Source: CAYPEL01 sp964409635
GTDB lineage: Bacteria > Pseudomonadota > Gammaproteobacteria > DSM-19610
Assembly: GCA_964409635.1 (NCBI GenBank)
Contig: CAYPEL010000118.1
Coordinates: forward strand, 1-9,059
Length of the DNA: 9,059 nt
Reading direction: 5' to 3'
In this document: in pieces, positions 1 to 6,091 of the stretch
Layout of the letters: every line of letters starts with the position of its first letter
How positions within the stretch are numbered: the stretch's first letter is position 1
The notes under the pieces: generated by a model
Databases searched by the model: none
The model's input: only the letters and a program-made list of their open reading frames with translations
Told to the model about the DNA's origin: nothing
Translations under genes and position numbers: made by a program

Positions 1-1
1 C

Positions 2-64
2 CTTGCTGCGCAACACCACAGGGTCGCTGAACCCGTCATTATCATGTTGAAGGACAACTATTAA
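2..64 (+). CDS. C-terminal tail of an unidentified protein (possibly DnaX)
   Basis: An open frame enters from the left edge and stops at TAA 62-64. The last residues read PVIIMLKDNY. It ends 14 bases before ybaB, and the ybaB Shine-Dalgarno starts in its stop codon, so the two would be one transcript. In many gammaproteobacteria the gene directly before ybaB-recR is dnaX (tau/gamma subunits of the DNA polymerase III clamp loader). That synteny is the only reason to suggest DnaX: the visible 20 residues do not resemble the E. coli DnaX C-terminus. The other two forward frames also stop within 50 bases, so the frame choice is not certain. Confidence 0.3.
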   Translation, partial: LAAQHHRVAEPVIIMLKDNY

Positions 65-78
65 AGAGGTACGAATAT

Positions 79-402
79 ATGAAAGGTGGACTCGGTAATT
101 TGATGAAGCAAGCCCAGAAGATGCAGGAGGATATGCAAAAGGCGCAGGAAGAGCTCGCGAATATCGAAATAAAGGGTGCTTCTGGTGGCGGTCTGGTCAA
201 AATTGTTATGACGGGTAAGCATGAAGTAAAACGGGTGTCGATAGATGATAGTTTGCTGGGTGATGACAAGGATATGCTCGAAGACCTGGTGGCGGCTGCC
301 ATAAATGATGCCGTGCATAAACTTGAGGCTGAGTCACAGGAAAAAATGTCAGGTATGACGGCAGGGCTGAACCTGCCGCCTGGTATGAAACTACCATTTT
401 AG
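79..402 (+). CDS. ybaB: YbaB/EbfC family nucleoid-associated protein
   Basis: The 107-residue product has the usual size and layout of the YbaB/EbfC family: small dimeric DNA-binding proteins associated with the nucleoid, often encoded between dnaX and recR. It starts MKGGLGNLMKQAQKMQ, with a long amphipathic helix over about residues 5-30. A beta-rich middle follows (IEIKGASGGGLVKIVMTG, about 28-46). A second helix region (DMLEDLVAAAINDA, about 65-78) precedes a Gly/Pro/Met-rich tail ending GMKLPF, typical of the family. The ATG at 79 has a good Shine-Dalgarno (AAAGAGG, 64-70) eight bases upstream. The large palindrome at 414-531 separates it from recR. The genomic pairing with recR suggests, but does not prove, a role in DNA repair or recombination. 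Confidence 0.95.
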   Translation: MKGGLGNLMKQAQKMQEDMQKAQEELANIEIKGASGGGLVKIVMTGKHEVKRVSIDDSLLGDDKDMLEDLVAAAINDAVHKLEAESQEKMSGMTAGLNLPPGMKLPF

Positions 403-413
403 CTTACTCATAC

Positions 414-531
414 GTACGTTGATTATACACCCCATTATTTACAGACCCGCTGTGAATACTTCCCTGTACGCTCAGCGGCAGCTTCCCTGCTGCCGATGGT
501 CTGCAAATAATGGGGTGCATAATCAACGTAC
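414..531. repeat. Large palindromic repeat, copy 1, with conserved loop core
   Basis: Arms 414-447 and 498-531 are inverted repeats of 34 bases with two mismatches (A427 opposite C518, A441 opposite C504). They enclose a 50-base loop. The loop begins with a core that recurs in copy 2 (CCCGCTGTGAATACTTCC, 446-463). It also contains a small hairpin, CGGCAGC 476-482 paired with GCTGCCG 489-495. The element starts 12 bases after the ybaB stop and fills most of the ybaB-recR gap. It could act as a processing or stabilising hairpin, or as an attenuator between the two genes. No T-run follows either arm, so it is not a classical intrinsic terminator. No transposase is present, so it is either a dispersed non-autonomous repeat or a structural RNA element. 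Confidence 0.9.
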
Positions 532-556
532 TGCCTGTTAGCAAGAAACACCGTTC

Positions 557-1147
557 ATGTCTTCACTGATCAATGAATTGATCGAGGCGCTGCGCTGCCT
601 GCCGGGTGTAGGCAATAAAACCGCCCAGCGTATGGCCTACCATTTGCTCGAACGTAACCGGGATGGGGGTCAACGTTTGTCTGCCGTACTGGCGACGGCC
701 ATGGTCGATATTGGTCATTGCAGTGAATGCCGTACCCTGACAGAACACCCGGTTTGCGCGCTGTGTTCCAATCTTGGCCGTGAACGATCGCAACTGTGTA
801 TTGTAGAAACTCCGGCAGATGTACTGGCCCTGGAGCAGTTTACTGATTATCGTGGCCTGTACTTTGTCTTGATGGGGCACTTGTCACCGCTGGATGGTAT
901 TGGCCCCGAGCAACTGGGTATGCGGGAACTGGCTGAGCGCTTGGCCAGTGGTGAGTTGCAGGAAGTGATACTGGCTACCAATCCTACCGTAGAGGGTGAG
1001 GCTACGGCGCACTACATCAGCGAGCTTGCAGCCAAACAAGATGTACGCGTGACACGTATTGCACACGGTGTACCCTTGGGCGGGGAACTTGAATATATCG
1101 ACGGTGGAACCTTGTCGCACGCCTTTTCGGGTCGGCGGGAGATATGA
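557..1147 (+). CDS. recR: Recombination mediator protein RecR
   Basis: RecR works with RecO (and RecF) to load RecA on SSB-coated single-stranded DNA at gaps. The 196-residue product is close to the 201 residues of E. coli RecR and aligns along its whole length. In order it shows a helix-hairpin-helix (LRCLPGVGNKTAQRMA, about 12-27), a four-cysteine zinc motif (Cys55, Cys58, Cys67, Cys70), a Toprim domain starting at IVETPADVLALEQ (about 82-94), and the conserved block ATNPTVEGEAT (140-150). The C-terminal GGELEYIDGGTLSHA is also conserved. The ATG at 557 has only a weak upstream purine stretch (AAGAAA). The N-terminus nevertheless begins at the family position, so the start is probably right. 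It is in the same direction as ybaB, with the palindromic repeat between them. Confidence 0.98.
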   Translation: MSSLINELIEALRCLPGVGNKTAQRMAYHLLERNRDGGQRLSAVLATAMVDIGHCSECRTLTEHPVCALCSNLGRERSQLCIVETPADVLALEQFTDYRGLYFVLMGHLSPLDGIGPEQLGMRELAERLASGELQEVILATNPTVEGEATAHYISELAAKQDVRVTRIAHGVPLGGELEYIDGGTLSHAFSGRREI

Positions 1148-1177
1148 AAACAGCTTGATCCCATAGCTAACGTATTG

Positions 1178-1204
1178 TTAAGTATTTTAAATTAATGCCG
1201 AAAA
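1178..1204 (+). promoter_or_regulatory. Candidate sigma-28 (FliA) promoter
   Basis: TTAAGTAT (1178-1185), an 11-base spacer, then GCCGAAAA (1197-1204). The enterobacterial FliA consensus is TAAAGTTT, 11 bases, GCCGATAA, so the -35 matches 6 of 8, the -10 matches 7 of 8, and the spacing is exact. It lies in the 144-base gap after recR and points at the small gene starting at 1292, leaving a leader of about 80 bases. Known for the family: FliA drives late flagellar, chemotaxis and some c-di-GMP genes. That this site is active is inference. Confidence 0.6.
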
Positions 1205-1291
1205 CTGTTAATCAGGGAAAAACCGAAGACGGATCTATCGAGTTAGCATGGAAACCCTTATAGAGACAAGCTGTCTGCCGGGGTGGTTGTT

Positions 1292-1654
1292 ATGATTGTT
1301 TCAATCAACAGCCCGCGCTCGCCTGTTGCTTTATTACCCAAGCCGGAGACCCCGGTTCGGGGAGAACCTGTCTCTGCGCACACGGAAAACTCTTTTACTA
1401 CTGTTGAACCCAGTCATACAATAAAATCAGCTGAATTTGGTGAAATACTCCAGGGCGAAGTTCTGACCCGGAGCCGATTTGTTGAGTATCAATCAACGCA
1501 AGGTTTTCTGGATGAGCGGGCGGTCAGTAAAGCCAGATTGGTGCAGGACTTCAGGGGTTCATCCAGTGTTTCCGATGTAGCTGTACAACGCTATCTTCAG
1601 TCAGCAATTTCTAGCCAAACAAATCAAGGGCGTTCACTTGATGTTCATATCTGA
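1292..1654 (+). CDS. Small protein of unknown function, putative flagellar-regulon member
   Basis: I do not recognise this 120-residue protein. The ATG at 1292 is preferred over the in-frame GTG at 1283 because a GGGGTGG stretch (1280-1286) sits at Shine-Dalgarno distance from the ATG and would overlap the GTG. The product has no cysteine, no signal peptide and no membrane segment. Its first 50 residues are rich in Pro, Ser, Thr and Glu and look disordered. The second half (about 55-120) is more helix-like, with RFVEYQSTQGF and VAVQRYLQSAI, and ends SLDVHI. The gene stands alone between recR and the convergent rsgA. The only functional clue is the FliA-type promoter at 1178-1204. It is too unlike FlgM or FlgN for me to propose either. 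The length, RBS and promoter together support a real gene. Confidence 0.7.
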   Translation: MIVSINSPRSPVALLPKPETPVRGEPVSAHTENSFTTVEPSHTIKSAEFGEILQGEVLTRSRFVEYQSTQGFLDERAVSKARLVQDFRGSSSVSDVAVQRYLQSAISSQTNQGRSLDVHI

Positions 1655-1707
1655 GGCTGGCTAAAATTAAAGCAGTGTAAATTCAAAGAACGAAATAAAT
1701 TCCATCC

Positions 1708-2670
1708 CTACGGTCTTTTGTTCGTATCGTGGCGTGTGCAATTGACTAGCAGGTCGCGGTAATTGTCCAACCGCTCAGTGGCCACTTTATTGGCCTGAAC
1801 AGCTTCGTTAATTTTGCAGCCGGGTTCTCCATTGTGCCGGCAATTGTGAAAACGGCAAGTGCCCAGGTAAGGACGAAATTCTATAAATCCATTCGCAAGT
1901 TCGCTGCTATCAACTGGCCATAAATTAAATTCACGCACACCGGGCGAGTCAATTAGATCACCCTGATCGGGCAAGTGGTACAGGGTGGTGGCTGTGGTTG
2001 TATGCCGGCCGAGGCCGGTAACATTTGACAGCTGTCCAGTTCTGATGTCCAGCTCTGGCAGTAAGGCTTTTACCAGTGACGACTTACCCACGCCGGATTG
2101 CCCAACCAATACACTGGTGTGCTGCCGTAACTGCTGGTGCAGTTTTTTGATGCCATCAGTTGTTAATGTACTGGTAAACAATATCGGATAGCCGAGATTT
2201 TTATGGATCTCCAGTCTTTTTTCTAGGCGGTTTTGACTCTCTTGATCGAGTAAATCCTGTTTGTTGACAACGATAATCGGATCCGCATTTATGAGTTCAG
2301 CCGCGACAAGATAGCGATCCAGTGTAATAAACTGAAAGCTGGGTTTACTGGCGATGACAATGATGATTTGATCAATATTTGCGGCAACCGGCTTTATGCG
2401 TCCATTGCGGTCAGGCCTGACCAGTGTCGAGGATCTGTCCTGTATTTTTGTGATGACACCATCGCGTGGAGTGCTGGATTCATACACTATACGGTCACCG
2501 CATATTGTGCGGGGTAGATTTTTGCGGGTCTGGCAGCGGATTAAATTACCATCAGCCGTTTCAACGAGGCTGACTTGCCCATAGTGAGCAAGCACTAGTC
2601 CCGGATGTTCAGAAACGGAAGTTGGTTTATTTTTTGCTGCAGCTTTAGAGGTAGGTGAGGGCTTTCCCAC
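1708..2670 (-). CDS. rsgA: Ribosome small subunit-dependent GTPase RsgA
   Basis: RsgA (YjeQ) is a circularly permuted GTPase that checks late 30S subunit maturation and releases RbfA. The 320-residue product has an N-terminal OB-fold (about 25-95) and then the permuted motif order. G4 is NKQD (136-139). G1 is GQSGVGKSS (190-198). The switch-I threonines lie in GRHTTT (221-226). G3 is DSPG (241-244). The C-terminal zinc knuckle has Cys272, Cys277, His279 and Cys285, with spacing as in E. coli. The start is GTG at 2668-2670; an in-frame TGA lies shortly upstream, and there is no clear Shine-Dalgarno. Only 17 bases separate it from the preceding dehydratase gene, so it is probably translated by coupling. 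It is the last gene of the four-gene minus-strand operon. Oddly, the protein has no internal methionine. It is slightly shorter than E. coli RsgA, mainly at the N-terminus. Confidence 0.97.
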   Translation of the reverse strand: MGKPSPTSKAAAKNKPTSVSEHPGLVLAHYGQVSLVETADGNLIRCQTRKNLPRTICGDRIVYESSTPRDGVITKIQDRSSTLVRPDRNGRIKPVAANIDQIIIVIASKPSFQFITLDRYLVAAELINADPIIVVNKQDLLDQESQNRLEKRLEIHKNLGYPILFTSTLTTDGIKKLHQQLRQHTSVLVGQSGVGKSSLVKALLPELDIRTGQLSNVTGLGRHTTTATTLYHLPDQGDLIDSPGVREFNLWPVDSSELANGFIEFRPYLGTCRFHNCRHNGEPGCKINEAVQANKVATERLDNYRDLLVNCTRHDTNKRP

Positions 2671-2687
2671 GATTATAAACAGCTGGA

Positions 2688-3023
2688 TTAATCAGCAACC
2701 AAACAGTCAATACGTGCGGCGCAAATAAAATCATTTTCTGATAATCCTCCAACCGAATGCGTACTGTAGTAAACATCACAGTGGTTATAACTGACTTTCA
2801 GGTCCGGATGGTGATCCTGTTCGTGAACTATGCAGGCGAGTGCGTTGACAAAGGCAATGGTCTGGTAATAATCTTTGAAGCGGAATGAACGGCTGATGGT
2901 TTTACAGTCATCAGACGGTGTCCAGGCGGTGTGAAGCTGATTCAGCAAGTCTCTGACTGAGGCGTTATCGAGCAGTATTGTGTTACGTTGGCACTGTTTG
3001 CTAGCCAAACCTTGAATTGACAT
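2688..3023 (-). CDS. phhB: Pterin-4a-carbinolamine dehydratase (PCD/DCoH family)
   Basis: The family dehydrates 4a-hydroxytetrahydropterin to quinonoid dihydropterin, recycling the cofactor of aromatic amino-acid hydroxylases. The 111-residue product has the usual length. It shows the signature EQDHHPDL (68-75), with the active-site pair His71-His72 and Pro73, and a second conserved histidine (His89) in the segment THSVGGLSENDF (88-99). The helix KDYYQTIAFVNALACIVHEQ precedes the signature, as expected. The ATG at 3023 lies 3 bases after the cytochrome gene stop, within the operon. No phenylalanine hydroxylase (phhA) is visible in the window, so the cellular role may differ from phenylalanine catabolism. 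PCD genes without a hydroxylase partner are common in bacteria. Confidence 0.93.
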   Translation of the reverse strand: MSIQGLASKQCQRNTILLDNASVRDLLNQLHTAWTPSDDCKTISRSFRFKDYYQTIAFVNALACIVHEQDHHPDLKVSYNHCDVYYSTHSVGGLSENDFICAARIDCLVAD

Positions 3024-3026
3024 GAT

Positions 3027-3299
3027 TTATTTTTCGAAGTTATAAAATTCGGAATTCAGATAATCTGCTACATCGGCAGATTCTTCTTCAAACCATTGCG
3101 CACCTACGCTCAACTGACAACGTTTGATTTGTTTGTTCAGGCCGGCCATGTTTTTAACAAATCTATCTTTGCGTGAATAGACTTCGGTGCCGTGGCACTT
3201 CATACAAGCTTCATCGTGAAGCTCCTTGCCGATGCCGGTATCGGCTAAGGCATAACTAGAAAAAATCAGCATTAAAAGTACAGTAATAGTAGTTTTCAT
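3027..3299 (-). CDS. Small periplasmic c-type cytochrome
   Basis: The 90-residue precursor has a clear Sec signal peptide (MKTTITVLLMLIFSSYALA, cut predicted after residue 19) and one haem-attachment motif, CMKCH (Cys32, Cys35, His36). Cys32 and Cys35 bind haem covalently and His36 is the proximal ligand, so the protein acts in the periplasm. The distal ligand is not obvious; Met51 is the best candidate. A third cysteine (Cys61) sits in KRCQLSVGAQWF, and the C-terminus ends DYLNSEFYNF, the helix that closes small class I cytochromes. The ATG overlaps the TGA of the M48 protease gene (ATGA, 3296-3299), a sign of translational coupling. The electron partner is not shown by the context. Confidence 0.9.
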   Translation of the reverse strand: MKTTITVLLMLIFSSYALADTGIGKELHDEACMKCHGTEVYSRKDRFVKNMAGLNKQIKRCQLSVGAQWFEEESADVADYLNSEFYNFEK

Positions 3300-4552
3300 G
3301 GGTTTTGTCCTCGTAGTTTGCCAGATAAATGCGCCACGCGTATGGGCGCCGGCGGGTGAGAATCATAAAATGCAGAGTACAACGGGTCGGGTGTTAAAGT
3401 ATTGGCGTTTTCTTTATAAAGCTTGACTAGTGCATTGACCAGGTCACTCGCATTGGCTTGTTCGGCAGCATAATCATCAGCTTCAAATTCGTGCTTGCGC
3501 GAGAACCAGGCCATGACAGGTTGCAGAAAAACAGTAAAGGTAGGCAGTGCCAGCATAAACAGCAGCAGCGCCAGATGATTATTCATAGTTTCAACGCCCA
3601 GGCCTTGAAAGAACCAGGCCTGTTCAACTAACCATCCAAGCAGTGCCAGGCCAGCAAGGCTCATTAGCATCATTGAGACGATGCGTTTTTGAACGTGCTT
3701 ACGTTTGAAATGCCCTAACTCGTGGGCAAGCACGGCTTCAATTTCATCAGCATCCAGTGAGTTGAGCAAAGTATCAAAAAATACAATGCGCTTATTCCGC
3801 CCCATGCCGGTGAAATAAGCGTTGCCATGTCCCGAGCGGCGTGAGCCGTCCATTACAAATATACCTTGGCTGGTAAAGCCGCATTTACTCATTAATGTTT
3901 GTATGCGTTGCTCAAGTGTCCGGTCTTCAAGCGGCGAAAATTTGTTGAACAGCGGTGCAATAAAGGCGGGGTATGCCCATAGCATTAACAGGCTGAAGCC
4001 CGACCACAACATCCATAAATAAAACCACCAGAATTTTCCAGACGCCTGCATCAGCCACAAGGCTGCCCAGGCGAGGGGTATTCCGATGAGGGTGGTTAAC
4101 AGTGCCTGTTTGAACAGGTCGCTGACAAAAGTACCGGCTGTGGTGCGGTTAAAACCGAAACGTTCTTCAACGACAAAGGTGTGGTAGAGCGAAAACGGTA
4201 AATCAAAAAGCGCCATAATGGCGAATGCGCTTACGAAAACGGCAACCCCCGTTGCGATCTGGCTCATTTCAAAGCCTGCCCAGTAATTATGGGTCATCTG
4301 CAGCCAGCCACCGAGGGTCCAGCCGATTAATAACAGGGTATTGTAGATCAGTTCAAGTTTACCTAGCCGGGTTTTGCTCAGCGTGTAATCGGCAGCTTTT
4401 TGGTGTGCATCGAGCGGTATGCTGTTGGAAAAAGCGGCTGGAACTTGTGCCCGGTTGTTTGACACATGCTTCATCTGCCGGGAAGCCAGCCATAATTTTA
4501 AAATTAATGAGGCGGCTAGAGCGGCCAGGAATAATACAGTAAATTCATTCAT
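3296..4552 (-). CDS. M48 family membrane metalloprotease, Ste24/CAAX-protease-like
   Basis: This 418-residue multi-pass inner-membrane zinc protease belongs to the M48 branch typified by yeast Ste24. The first 200 residues form the M48 N-terminal domain, with hydrophobic segments near 5-22, 68-86, 98-120, 150-168 and 174-198. The catalytic zinc site is HELGH (277-281, Glu278 catalytic). The third ligand is probably Glu357 in HEFEADDYA (354-362). SHPPAPIR (398-405) is the conserved C-terminal block. Two further hydrophobic stretches, about 291-309 and 327-348, lie between. The known family role is membrane protein quality control or proteolysis; prenylated proteins are not a bacterial substrate, so the substrate here is unknown. 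It is the first gene of the operon, overlaps the cytochrome gene by 4 bases, and is divergent from orn across 88 bases. The ATG at 4552 has no clear Shine-Dalgarno. Confidence 0.93.
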   Translation of the reverse strand: MNEFTVLFLAALAASLILKLWLASRQMKHVSNNRAQVPAAFSNSIPLDAHQKAADYTLSKTRLGKLELIYNTLLLIGWTLGGWLQMTHNYWAGFEMSQIATGVAVFVSAFAIMALFDLPFSLYHTFVVEERFGFNRTTAGTFVSDLFKQALLTTLIGIPLAWAALWLMQASGKFWWFYLWMLWSGFSLLMLWAYPAFIAPLFNKFSPLEDRTLEQRIQTLMSKCGFTSQGIFVMDGSRRSGHGNAYFTGMGRNKRIVFFDTLLNSLDADEIEAVLAHELGHFKRKHVQKRIVSMMLMSLAGLALLGWLVEQAWFFQGLGVETMNNHLALLLFMLALPTFTVFLQPVMAWFSRKHEFEADDYAAEQANASDLVNALVKLYKENANTLTPDPLYSAFYDSHPPAPIRVAHLSGKLRGQNP

Positions 4553-4596
4553 AGGCTAATCATACAAGTTTTTTTCAACTTCATCAGGTTGGCCTT

Positions 4597-4605
4597 TGTT
4601 ACAAT
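4597..4605 (+). promoter_or_regulatory. Possible extended -10 promoter for orn
   Basis: TGTTACAAT carries the extended -10 TG dinucleotide one base before TACAAT, which matches TATAAT at 5 of 6 positions. It would start transcription about 28 bases upstream of the orn ATG. No good -35 lies at 17±1 bases, which is tolerated in extended -10 promoters. It sits in the 88-base gap shared with the divergent M48 operon. Confidence 0.4.
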
Positions 4606-4640
4606 GTGTCTAAACCATACGCTAAACCGGGAAACCACCA

Positions 4641-5204
4641 ATGTCTGACAGGAAAACCAACCTTATATGGATCGATCTGGAAATGACCGGTCTTGATACT
4701 CAAAACGACAAAATTATCGAAATTGCAACCATTGTGACTGACGCCGATTTGAATGTCCTGGCGGAAGGCCCAATGCTGGCGATTAACCAGCCGGATGAAC
4801 TACTCAATGCCATGGATAAGTGGAATACCAAACAACACGGTAAGTCAGGACTCACCGAGCGGGTACGCAATAGCATACTCAATGAACAGGATGCAGAAAA
4901 ACAGACGATTGATTTTCTGAGTGCGTATGTGGATGCCGGAGCTTCTCCCATGTGCGGCAACTCGATTTGTCAGGATCGGCGTTTTATGGCGCGTTGTATG
5001 CCACAACTGGAAGCCTTTTTTCATTATCGCAATCTTGATGTCAGTACGCTGAAAGAGCTGGCAAGGCGCTGGGCGCCGAAGGTTGCAGATGGCTTTAAAA
5101 AAGAATCCAGTCATCTGGCGCTGGATGATACGCGGGATTCTATCCGGGAACTGCAGTACTACCGGGAAAATTTATTCATCGAGCTTGCGGCGGCGAATAA
5201 TTAA
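4641..5204 (+). CDS. orn: Oligoribonuclease
   Basis: Orn degrades 2-5 nucleotide RNA fragments, including pGpG from c-di-GMP breakdown, and is usually essential in gammaproteobacteria. The 187-residue product matches E. coli Orn closely over its length. The DEDDh exonuclease site is complete: Asp12 and Glu14 (WIDLEMTGLD, 10-19), Asp112 (CQDRRF, 110-115), His158 and Asp163 (SSHLALDDTR, 156-165). LDVSTLKELARRW (132-144) is the family block. One small difference from E. coli is Cys110 in place of Gly in GNSICQDRRF. The ATG at 4641 has a GGGA at 4629-4632 as a modest Shine-Dalgarno. The palindromic repeat copy 2 begins 29 bases after the stop. Confidence 0.98.
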   Translation: MSDRKTNLIWIDLEMTGLDTQNDKIIEIATIVTDADLNVLAEGPMLAINQPDELLNAMDKWNTKQHGKSGLTERVRNSILNEQDAEKQTIDFLSAYVDAGASPMCGNSICQDRRFMARCMPQLEAFFHYRNLDVSTLKELARRWAPKVADGFKKESSHLALDDTRDSIRELQYYRENLFIELAAANN

Positions 5205-5232
5205 TTACTCAAATTTCGGGGTTCGGTGTTGT

Positions 5233-5319
5233 AGCCAGGCGGTGTATCCCTTATTTGGAACCCGCTGTAAATACATCCCTGCCGGTTACGGTTCCAAATA
5301 AGGGATACACCGCCTGGCT
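5233..5319. repeat. Large palindromic repeat, copy 2, with conserved loop core
   Basis: Arms 5233-5262 and 5290-5319 are a perfect 30-base inverted repeat around a 27-base loop. The loop starts with CCCGCTGTAAATACATCC (5261-5278, counting the last two stem bases), which differs from copy 1 at only two positions. The inner arm (CCC, TTATTTG, then ACC against GGT) resembles copy 1, but the outer 14 or so bases do not. The internal GC-rich hairpin of copy 1 is missing here. The element lies in the convergent gap between orn and the transglycosylase gene, so it could form an RNA hairpin at the 3' end of both transcripts. No T-run follows on either side. Confidence 0.9.
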
Positions 5320-5386
5320 CTGAGAGAGCATTCAATCTCCGAACGCCTGAATTTGAACCCTGTTGAAGCACGACTGGCTTTCATGG

Positions 5387-6091
5387 TCACTGCCTATACC
5401 AACGCCGGGAGAGGGCCGAAAAAACCCTTTGTGGATACCACACCTTGCCCACGCTGCCATTATAGCGGGCGAGGGCTTTCGTCTTGTTGCCCCGTTCCCT
5501 GTCGAGATAGTGTCTAAGAATAGTGCAGCCCATGCGGATGTTGGTGTGGATGTCGAACAGGTTATCATTCGGCCGTCCAATTTCCTTTAGCCAGAAGGGC
5601 ATCACTTGCATTAAGCCCCGTGCGCCGGCGTAGGAAAGGGCGAAGTGATCGAAGTTACTTTCGACGTCGATGACGGCCAGTACCAGCTCTGGATCCAGAC
5701 CGGCGCGATTGGCTTCGTAGTGTACAGTTTTCAGAATTAATAAGCGTTCGTGATCGTCTGTTACTTTTCGTCTTAAACGGTGCGACATGTCGGTGAGCCA
5801 GACTTCGGCGTCGAAGCGGTCTTCGAAACTGTCACTCGACTGGATAGCTTGAATCAGCGTGCTGCGCAGTTCAGAATCCGGACGCTCACTGGTCGCTGCC
5901 TGGATGGTGCCTGGAAGAAAACCACCGAGCACCAGCAACAGGACTAGCCCGCATTTCTCACCAGATGTCACAGCGCTCACTTGATCTTTGATCCCACAAG
6001 GCTTTTTCTTCAGTTGAAAAGTCGCACGGTTATTCCGCGCCTTCAGAAAATGCCTTGTGAAATCAAATCTACTGCGTGATATCTGCAACAT
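5387..6091 (-). CDS. Lytic murein transglycosylase, SLT domain, exported
   Basis: Enzymes of this type cleave the MurNAc-GlcNAc bond of peptidoglycan to form 1,6-anhydro-muropeptides. From the ATG at 6091 the product has 234 residues. The SLT (goose-lysozyme-like) domain fills the C-terminal half. The catalytic glutamate is in VIDVESNFD (Glu144 from this start), followed by AGARGLMQVMP, the helix NIRMGCTILRHYL, and ARYNGS. A hydrophobic stretch LVLLLVLGGFLPGTIQA is a signal peptide or membrane anchor. The start is uncertain: codons between 6108 and 5948 lie inside a MITE-like element. Possible starts are this ATG (in the element's right end), GTG at 5980 or GTG at 5971. The last two give a more normal signal peptide. 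The frame is open further upstream to 6247, but that part overlaps proS. It is downstream of proS in the same direction, probably co-transcribed. Confidence 0.88.
   Translation of the reverse strand: MLQISRSRFDFTRHFLKARNNRATFQLKKKPCGIKDQVSAVTSGEKCGLVLLLVLGGFLPGTIQAATSERPDSELRSTLIQAIQSSDSFEDRFDAEVWLTDMSHRLRRKVTDDHERLLILKTVHYEANRAGLDPELVLAVIDVESNFDHFALSYAGARGLMQVMPFWLKEIGRPNDNLFDIHTNIRMGCTILRHYLDRERGNKTKALARYNGSVGKVWYPQRVFSALSRRWYRQ

Noticed and set aside
414..531. Intrinsic terminator for ybaB
   Set aside because: The arms are long, but the loop is 50 bases and no T-run follows on either strand; kept as a repeat.
1205..1291. c-di-GMP (GEMM) riboswitch in the leader of the small gene
   Set aside because: The conserved GEMM elements are not present; the leader has no clear fold.
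1655..1707. Bidirectional terminator between the small gene and rsgA
   Set aside because: Only a weak 5-base pairing (ACGAA with TTCGT) can be found, partly inside rsgA, without a proper T-run.
4559..4564. Promoter -10 (TATGAT on the minus strand) for the M48 operon
   Set aside because: It lies only 7 bases from the ATG, which would give a leaderless or start-less transcript, and the -35 match is poor.
5332..5590. Open frames on both strands over the C-terminal end of the transglycosylase gene
   Set aside because: They overlap the conserved catalytic domain coding region and show no family features; they are shadows.
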